Made by a program: the position numbers and the translations under genes
Notes under the pieces: model-generated
Databases searched by the model: none
Told to the model about the DNA's origin: nothing
The model's input: the letters and a program-made list of their open reading frames with translations, nothing else
In this document: one piece after another, positions 58,775-64,000 of the stretch
How the letters are laid out: each line of letters begins with the position of its first letter
Numbering within the stretch: position 1 is the stretch's first letter
Virus record (IMG/VR): IMGVR_UViG_3300049001_000044
Location: 186,001-250,000 of that record
DNA length: 64,000 nucleotides
From: a virus
Strand: one strand, 5' to 3'

Positions 58775-60898
58775 ATGCAACAGAATAACTATCCAAATCC
58801 TCTCGACAATTTTAGGTCGCACGCATACCACTTTACCTTGACGGTCGCGAACACTACTGAAGCGCATCGCAAGATGATTGAGATGGCGGGCAACGGAGGC
58901 AGCTCGTATATCCAAGCCGTCAACAACGCAATGTTGGGCGGCGCAGTGGATGTCGGCGGCGATAGCGCCTACCTCATCCTTGACACCAGGCGCTTCTCCC
59001 AGTTCTCAGTCACTGACTTCACCATGCACCATCGCTATGGAACGGGTAACGTTGCTAACCCAACAACCCCTATCTCAGCGGCGAAGATGCGCGTCGTGGA
59101 CAGCACAGGTCTTAGCTTCATGAACTTCCTCATGGATATCATGAGGACTAAAATCCAATCGACCCGTGCTAGCGCGTTCTTCCTTCTTACTATCACATTC
59201 CACGGTCACACCGACGATAGCCCAGAGCCGCACACTGAGACGGTCGCAACGTGTTTCATTCCGATGATCTTGACCTCTCTGCATTTTGAGTTCACCAATA
59301 CAGGGACTATCTTCGACATCGAGTTCTGGGAAGTTGAAGGCAATCCAGGCGGAGCTGTTCCTCAGCTCGTAGACTTGGGTGACATTCAAGCTGTTAGTAC
59401 GGAGAAGACGTCGAACACGCTAGGTGGTATCTTGCAATCGTTGGAAGATCGTCTCAACATCCGCTCACTCCAATTCTACCAGAAGTACACGAACGAAGCG
59501 TACGAAAGAGCCACCGCCGAGGACAAGAAAAACTTCGACAAGGCGGGTAAGCTGGTTCAGTACATGATCACCGTCCCTGATGAGTGGAAGAACTTCCGCA
59601 TCAACAGTGCTGGTAAGAGCGCGAACGTCGAGCAGGTGTTCCTTGCGAAGGCGTCAAAGACTCCAGACAAAGATCCAAAGCAGGTGGAGCAAGAGAAGAC
59701 CGTTGCCGCACCTGCGCCGTCCGGTGATCGTGCTAGCTATTACTCCTTCTCTCAAACCACTGACGTTCCAATGGCGATCAAGATAATGCTGGAATCTTGC
59801 AAGGAATATCTGGATCTGGCAAGCGAAGAGAAGAAGCAGAAGGGTCAAGCAACCGTTCATCGCACCATCGTAAGCATCACTAGCGACGCGAACACGTACA
59901 TGATCCACTTTGACATCTACCCTTACTTCGTTCCAAAGGTTGATGAAAAGAAGAACACTGTTGCGACGGGCGATGGTAAGACTCAAAAGCGGTTGACGAA
60001 CGGTGACATCAAGAACCTCATCAAGTACGACTATCTGTTCAGCGGCAGGAACGAACACGTGCTTGATCTAAAGGTGGACTTTGCTCCCACCGCGGCTGTT
60101 GCGCTTGACATGGATTTGAGCATTGGTCAGACGCGACTCGCTGAGAACGCATCGACTGGCCAGAAGCAGAAGGAAGTGAAAGAGAACGGACAAAGCAAGA
60201 CGGTCAATGACAACCCGCTCATTCGCAAGTCTGAGCCAATCTTCCCACCACTGAAGACGAAAGATCAACAGACGAACTTTGGCCACATGTCGACTGAAGA
60301 GTACAAGAAGGAAGAAGCTCAGGACATGATCAAGGCGAAGCAGCAACACACCAACACTATGGCTTTGCTTCACTTCGTTGCTTCGCTTCAAGCTCAGCTG
60401 ACGGTTCGTGGCAACCCAAACATCATTCGCAAGTACGCGGATAGGAACCTTCGTGGCGGCATCGCTCGCCACCCTGCAACTATCAGTTCGCCTGACACGC
60501 TTCGCTCACTTCGTTCTGGCGGGTCAGCTGAGAGCACGTACAACGGCTCGATCAAGTCGAGGATGGTCAGTGAGAAGGCCCTTTACTACACGTCGTTTGT
60601 GAAGCCGCGTATCGAAGAAGACAAGGCAAAGCAGAATGGTACGGACCCGTTGCTTCATGGCGACGACATCGCGACCACCCCGTTGTATTGCATGGTCAAC
60701 ATCTACGCGCCGAACACGGACTTCCTGGGCAATCAAACTGATGGCGGCATGTTCACCAATAAATTCTTCTACGACGGCGTCTACATGGTGTTGCAGATTG
60801 AGACTCAATTCTCAGGCGGAACATTCAGGCACGTCATGAACTTGATGCCATACGACTTGGATGGCTCCTTCAGCAAATCAACAGAAGCAATCAAATGA
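58775..60898 (+). CDS. Baseplate hub-like structural protein, 707 aa
   Basis: Large protein with beta-rich N-terminal domain (residues 1-220), a lysine-rich helical middle and a beta-rich C-terminal domain ending in YNMVLQIETQFSGGTFRHVMNLMPYDL-like sequence. Its place between gp53 and the spike suggests it is the hub (gp27 role), but I see no diagnostic motif. Overlaps the spike gene by 4 nt. Confidence 0.5.
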   Translation: MQQNNYPNPLDNFRSHAYHFTLTVANTTEAHRKMIEMAGNGGSSYIQAVNNAMLGGAVDVGGDSAYLILDTRRFSQFSVTDFTMHHRYGTGNVANPTTPISAAKMRVVDSTGLSFMNFLMDIMRTKIQSTRASAFFLLTITFHGHTDDSPEPHTETVATCFIPMILTSLHFEFTNTGTIFDIEFWEVEGNPGGAVPQLVDLGDIQAVSTEKTSNTLGGILQSLEDRLNIRSLQFYQKYTNEAYERATAEDKKNFDKAGKLVQYMITVPDEWKNFRINSAGKSANVEQVFLAKASKTPDKDPKQVEQEKTVAAPAPSGDRASYYSFSQTTDVPMAIKIMLESCKEYLDLASEEKKQKGQATVHRTIVSITSDANTYMIHFDIYPYFVPKVDEKKNTVATGDGKTQKRLTNGDIKNLIKYDYLFSGRNEHVLDLKVDFAPTAAVALDMDLSIGQTRLAENASTGQKQKEVKENGQSKTVNDNPLIRKSEPIFPPLKTKDQQTNFGHMSTEEYKKEEAQDMIKAKQQHTNTMALLHFVASLQAQLTVRGNPNIIRKYADRNLRGGIARHPATISSPDTLRSLRSGGSAESTYNGSIKSRMVSEKALYYTSFVKPRIEEDKAKQNGTDPLLHGDDIATTPLYCMVNIYAPNTDFLGNQTDGGMFTNKFFYDGVYMVLQIETQFSGGTFRHVMNLMPYDLDGSFSKSTEAIK

Positions 60899-62160
60899 AC
60901 GCAATCGACACCTTCGCAAACTTCATCCCCTTCATTCATGAAGGACAGGTAGTAAAGACCGACGACCCTGACCAAATGGGAAGGGTGAAGGTGTGGGTGC
61001 CTGCAGTTGACGGTGAGAACTTTGAGATCGACGCACTGCCTTGGGCAGACTACGCTCCTTCATTCTTCGGTTTCACCGTCGATTATCCAGGCGGCAATGG
61101 TGGACCAAACAACTCTCACACCGCTTACGGCATGTGGGCTGTGCCAAAGATCGGTGCATCCGTCTACATCTTCTGCGTGGGCGGTGATCCCACTCGTCGT
61201 GCGTACTTTGCATCCTCAATCCGTCTACATCGCAACCGCTCTCTCCCTGCTGGTAGGAACACGGATCCGAATGGTAAGGTTGGTCCATGGGGTGATGCTG
61301 GCGACGGCCAGGGCAACTTGAATCCTATCGAGCCAGCCTACTCTAATCTTCGTGACCAGTTCCAAAACAAACTAACGGAGTCAGAGGCAATCACTAGAGG
61401 TTTGTACGAGAGACAGATCGCCCAGGCGAAGCAGGATAAGGACGGTGCAGAGGGCTACACTAAGACGCCTATCTCAGGTGAGTCGTATTTGGATCCCCAA
61501 ACCTATTGCTGGGTAACTCCTGGTCGCCATGCGATCATTTTTCAAGACGACCCTGCTCATGCTAGGGCAAGGATCAAAACAGCTGAGGGACACCAGGTTA
61601 TCTTAGACGATGCGAATGAACGTATCTACATCTCTACAGCGAAAGGCAAGAGCTGGATTGAGATGGACTTGGACGGCCATATCCAAATCTTTGGCGCTGA
61701 TTCTTTCTCTGTTCGTTCGGGCGCTGACATCAACCTCTACGCTGACAAGAACATCAACATGGAAGCTGGACAGAGCATCAACATGAAGGCTGACAAAGGT
61801 GACTTGAAGGTGGCAGTGGGTGGATCGATCCACTTGAATGCTGTCAAGGACGGCTTCTTCACCGTCTGCGGTGGACTTCACCAAGCATCTGACGGAGCGC
61901 TTCGCTTGACAACAAAAGAGAGCATGGACTTGCGTGCTAAGAGCGACATGACGGTCACTGGCGGCAGAGCGATGGATTTGAATGGTGGCAGTGGTATGAA
62001 GCTTAGCGCAAGCAGAGTGGACGTCAATGGTCCTGCTGCGAAAATGGCAGTGGAAGCAGACTGTGCTGCGACGGCAGAGAGCCCAACGATTGTTCCAGGT
62101 CATGAGCCATGGAAGAGGCCTGAAACGAAAGGCAAGCGTAACAAAAACTGGAAGGCATGA
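60895..62160 (+). CDS. Central spike protein (gp5/VgrG-like), 421 aa
   Basis: N-terminal OB-fold typical of gp5/gpV (GQVVKTDDPDQMGRVKVWVPAVD...LPWADYAPSFFG), and a C-terminal beta-helix of short repeats (INLYADKNINMEAGQSINMKADKGDLKVAVGGSIHLNA). No lysozyme domain between them, unlike T4 gp5. TPGRHAIIFQDDP...HQVILDD is the usual VgrG/gp5 spacer. The PAAR protein at 14023 would cap it. Confidence 0.85.
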   Translation: MNAIDTFANFIPFIHEGQVVKTDDPDQMGRVKVWVPAVDGENFEIDALPWADYAPSFFGFTVDYPGGNGGPNNSHTAYGMWAVPKIGASVYIFCVGGDPTRRAYFASSIRLHRNRSLPAGRNTDPNGKVGPWGDAGDGQGNLNPIEPAYSNLRDQFQNKLTESEAITRGLYERQIAQAKQDKDGAEGYTKTPISGESYLDPQTYCWVTPGRHAIIFQDDPAHARARIKTAEGHQVILDDANERIYISTAKGKSWIEMDLDGHIQIFGADSFSVRSGADINLYADKNINMEAGQSINMKADKGDLKVAVGGSIHLNAVKDGFFTVCGGLHQASDGALRLTTKESMDLRAKSDMTVTGGRAMDLNGGSGMKLSASRVDVNGPAAKMAVEADCAATAESPTIVPGHEPWKRPETKGKRNKNWKA

Positions 62161-62187
62161 AAAATGGGAGCTAAAGCTCCCATTTTC
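62160..62187 (+). terminator. Terminator between convergent genes
   Basis: AAAATGGGAGCT-AAA-GCTCCCATTTTC: 10-bp stem with U-runs on both strands, so it may end transcripts in both directions. Confidence 0.85.
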
Positions 62188-62568
62188 TTAATGTGATGGA
62201 ATGTCCGCGAAAGGAACCATCTTCTTCAACGACTCTCGATCTTCGCTTTCAAGATGTCCACCGCTTTCCTTAAGTCGCTCGATCATCCAAAAAAATCTAA
62301 CAACCTGACGGATAGTTTCGGGATCAAACTTGTCCTCAACAGCATGAGCTAGGCTGCCATCATTGAACCATCCCGATTTACCGTCTGGGCCCTTCACATC
62401 TTCGTCATCGTCATCTTGATGAACCCACTCAATACCGCCTCTGCGCATTGCGCCTGCTGCGATCAGAGCGGAAACAATATCAGGAATCTGGTCTACACTT
62501 TCCGTGACAATGACGGATTCTTGTAGCGGCAGTCCGGCCAGCTTACGAAGCTTGTTGAGATCTTTCAT
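62188..62568 (-). CDS. LRKLAG-tagged protein, 126 aa
   Basis: N-terminus MKDLNKLRKLAGLPLQESV: LRKLAG tag and an L-Q-E site. The rest is acidic with a short helical domain and a central HQDDDDEDVKGPDG loop. Single minus-strand gene inside a plus-strand baseplate region, under its own late motif (62611-62617). Function unknown. Confidence 0.65.
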   Translation of the reverse strand: MKDLNKLRKLAGLPLQESVIVTESVDQIPDIVSALIAAGAMRRGGIEWVHQDDDDEDVKGPDGKSGWFNDGSLAHAVEDKFDPETIRQVVRFFWMIERLKESGGHLESEDRESLKKMVPFADIPSH

Positions 62569-62610
62569 TCTTTTTCTCCTAGTTATGTTGCGGTCGACCG
62601 CGTGATTCGC

Positions 62611-62617
62611 TATTTAC
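62611..62617 (-). promoter_or_regulatory. Late promoter, minus strand (GTAAATA)
   Basis: ATGTAAATAGCG, 43 nt before the LRKLAG gene; divergent from 62644-62650. Confidence 0.55.
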
Positions 62618-62643
62618 ATGATTCTGTAACTTCAGGATGTTGG

Positions 62644-62650
62644 ATAAATA
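62644..62650 (+). promoter_or_regulatory. Late promoter, plus strand (ATAAATA)
   Basis: GGATAAATAGC, 22 nt before gene 25. Confidence 0.7.
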
Positions 62651-62671
62651 GCTCCACAGCAAGGAGACTAC

Positions 62672-63040
62672 ATGGCCACCATCTACAAAGGCTTTTCAAC
62701 TAAGGACTGGCGAAAGCGTCGTACCTTCTCGATGACCAACCTGGAGATCGTGAAGCGCGACCTGCTCAATCATATCTACACTATCAAAGGTGAACGCGTA
62801 ATGATGCCTAACTTCGGCACACGCATTCCTCTTCTAGCATTCGAACCAAACGATGAGAAGACTAGGAAGGTTGTTGAGGATGATTTGACGGCAGTGTTCA
62901 CCTACGACCCACGCGTCAAGCTGCTCGGTTTGAACGTGCTAAGTCTACCTGACAACAACGCGATCATTGCTGTGGCAGATTTGCTGTACGTTGAGCTTGA
63001 CGTTAGAGACGAGCTCCACATTGAAGTGGCGACCCAATAA
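62672..63040 (+). CDS. 25: Baseplate wedge protein (T4 gp25-like), 122 aa
   Basis: Y-K-G-F-S-T start, then NHIYTIKGERVMMPNFGTRIPLLAFEPND with the conserved (G-E-R-x-M-x-P-x-F-G) block of gp25/W wedge proteins, and DPRVKLLGLNV. Typical length. Followed 16 nt later by gene 6. Confidence 0.93.
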   Translation: MATIYKGFSTKDWRKRRTFSMTNLEIVKRDLLNHIYTIKGERVMMPNFGTRIPLLAFEPNDEKTRKVVEDDLTAVFTYDPRVKLLGLNVLSLPDNNAIIAVADLLYVELDVRDELHIEVATQ

Positions 63041-63056
63041 CCTTACGAGACGCTAA

Positions 63057-64000
63057 ATGACAATCAGAAATACCTACGCAGCGGAAGCTTGGGACAAGAT
63101 CTACAACGCTTTCCAGCAAATCAACTTCACGGCGTACGACTACGACACCGTTAAGGAATCCCTTCTTCAGTACCTGAAGATCTACCACTCAGAACACTTC
63201 AACGACTTCATCGAGTCAGGTGAACTGGTGGCGAACATCGAAGCGTTCGCGTACGTGGCTGAACAGCTAGCCTACCGTATCGACGTTATGAGTCATGAGA
63301 ACTTCATGTCCACTGCGCAGAGGAAGCAATCCATCCTGCGCCTGGCAAGACTCATCTCGTATCGAGCTTCTAGAAATATCCCAGCTCGTGGCCTGGTAAA
63401 GCTGACCTCTGTCCGTACATCTGAGCAAATCTTTGACTCGCTCGGCAACGATCTGTCGAACGTCACTGTAACTTGGAACGATCCAAACAACTCCAACTGG
63501 AAGGAGCAGTTCTTCCTAGTGATGAACAAGTCTCTCACGACTAAGTTTGGTCAGCCACAGAAGTCGTTCCAGATTGGTGACGTCACGATGCAGTTGTACA
63601 CCTTCAACAACAACGCATCTTCCTTCAAGAATGGTGTCTACACCTTCTCCGTTGGTGGCACGAACGAAACTCTCCCAGCAGAAATTACTCCCGCTGACAT
63701 CGATGAGACTGGCCCTTTCGAACGCTCTCCTGACCTCAACGCCCAGATGAGTTTGATTTATGCTGTGGACGGTCGTGGCGATGGTTCTGATTACACTGGC
63801 TTCCTGATGTTCATGAAGCAAGGCACGCTGCTGCGCACTGACTACACCATCCTTGAGCCTACTGAAAATCGTCGCATCGAGTTGGACGCCATCAACATCA
63901 ACGACACGGACGTGTGGGTTTACCGCGTTGATGACGAAGGTCGCATCATTGAGAACTGGTCGATGGTTGAGACGCTCAACGAACAGAATTTGGTCTTCAA
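63057..64000 (+). CDS. 6: Baseplate wedge protein (T4 gp6-like), 5' part
   Basis: Open to the window edge (314 codons). MTIRNTYAAEAWDKIYNAFQ, YDTVKESLLQYLKIYHSEHFNDFIESGELVANIEAFAYVAEQLAYRIDVMSHENFM and RASRNIPARGLVKL match the N-terminal region of gp6, as expected after gene 25. The gene continues beyond 64000. Confidence 0.88.
   Translation, partial: MTIRNTYAAEAWDKIYNAFQQINFTAYDYDTVKESLLQYLKIYHSEHFNDFIESGELVANIEAFAYVAEQLAYRIDVMSHENFMSTAQRKQSILRLARLISYRASRNIPARGLVKLTSVRTSEQIFDSLGNDLSNVTVTWNDPNNSNWKEQFFLVMNKSLTTKFGQPQKSFQIGDVTMQLYTFNNNASSFKNGVYTFSVGGTNETLPAEITPADIDETGPFERSPDLNAQMSLIYAVDGRGDGSDYTGFLMFMKQGTLLRTDYTILEPTENRRIELDAININDTDVWVYRVDDEGRIIENWSMVETLNEQNLVF

Noticed and set aside
1-64000. 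Insertion sequences, integrase or attachment sites
   Set aside because: No transposase or integrase motif and no terminal inverted repeats with target duplications were seen.
1-64000. Genome-wide TAG recoding
   Set aside because: Several genes end in TAG just before or inside the next gene start, so TAG still works as a stop; only selective readthrough is supported.

Overview
The window is part of the genome of a large contractile-tailed phage of the T4-related (gp23/gp20/gp55) lineage. The direct evidence is a complete T4-type head cassette (portal 20, prohead protease 21, core/scaffold 22, major capsid 23, vertex paralogue 24), the recombination nuclease pair 46/47, a gp55-type late sigma factor, and baseplate genes 53, 25 and 6. 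The host is probably Gram-negative: the phage carries an outer-membrane-type beta-barrel protein with a signal peptide, a lipobox lipoprotein and a type IV pilin-like protein. The host genus cannot be read from the sequence.

Layout. 1-20.3 kb (minus strand): an accessory region of small, overlapping genes (ATGA or TGATG junctions) with phosphatases, acetyltransferases, a 2OG oxygenase, an HNH protein, a PAAR tip protein, dUTPase, pilin-like and outer-membrane-like proteins, two tandem amber-suppressor tRNAs, and a peptidyl-tRNA hydrolase gene with an in-frame TAG at codon 3. 20.3-28.4 kb (minus): a tRNA array of over 20 recognisable tRNAs, a GIY-YIG endonuclease, and many aberrant tRNA-derived RNAs. 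Eight of these share a conserved core, and some have the tRNA halves in permuted order. 28.4-44.6 kb (minus): putative internal-head proteins, UDP-glucose dehydrogenase-like protein, the head cassette and a tape-measure-like protein. 44.7-45.7 kb (plus): gp26-like hub or tail-assembly genes. 45.8-56.6 kb (minus): small genes, a possible polymerase-like protein, a second gp55-like protein, vertex protein, 46/47 and gp55. 56.7-64 kb (plus, with one minus gene): a nucleotidyltransferase and the baseplate operon, running off the edge inside gene 6.

Expression. Two promoter classes are visible. Early promoters resemble T4 early promoters (GTTTT or GTTTA, 15-18 nt spacer, TATAAT-like) and precede small genes and the tRNAs. 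Late promoters (T/A-TAAATA) precede structural genes and occur as back-to-back or nearby opposed pairs at strand switches. A five-copy intergenic repeat sits at gene 3' ends, in three cases just before an early promoter, like the PeSL cassettes of T4 relatives.

The strongest candidates for undescribed biology are the interrupted/permuted tRNA-like RNA family at 24.9-27.9 kb, and the amber-suppression system (two CTA tRNAs plus an amber-interrupted peptidyl-tRNA hydrolase gene and a TAG that separates two in-frame genes). A third theme is a set of shared N-terminal tags (LRKLAG; IKSLINNFING; M-x-LFE) on many otherwise unrelated proteins, probably capsid-targeting sequences. One tagged protein is an ADP-ribosyltransferase-like candidate. 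All functions are by reading; no searches or folding programs were run.
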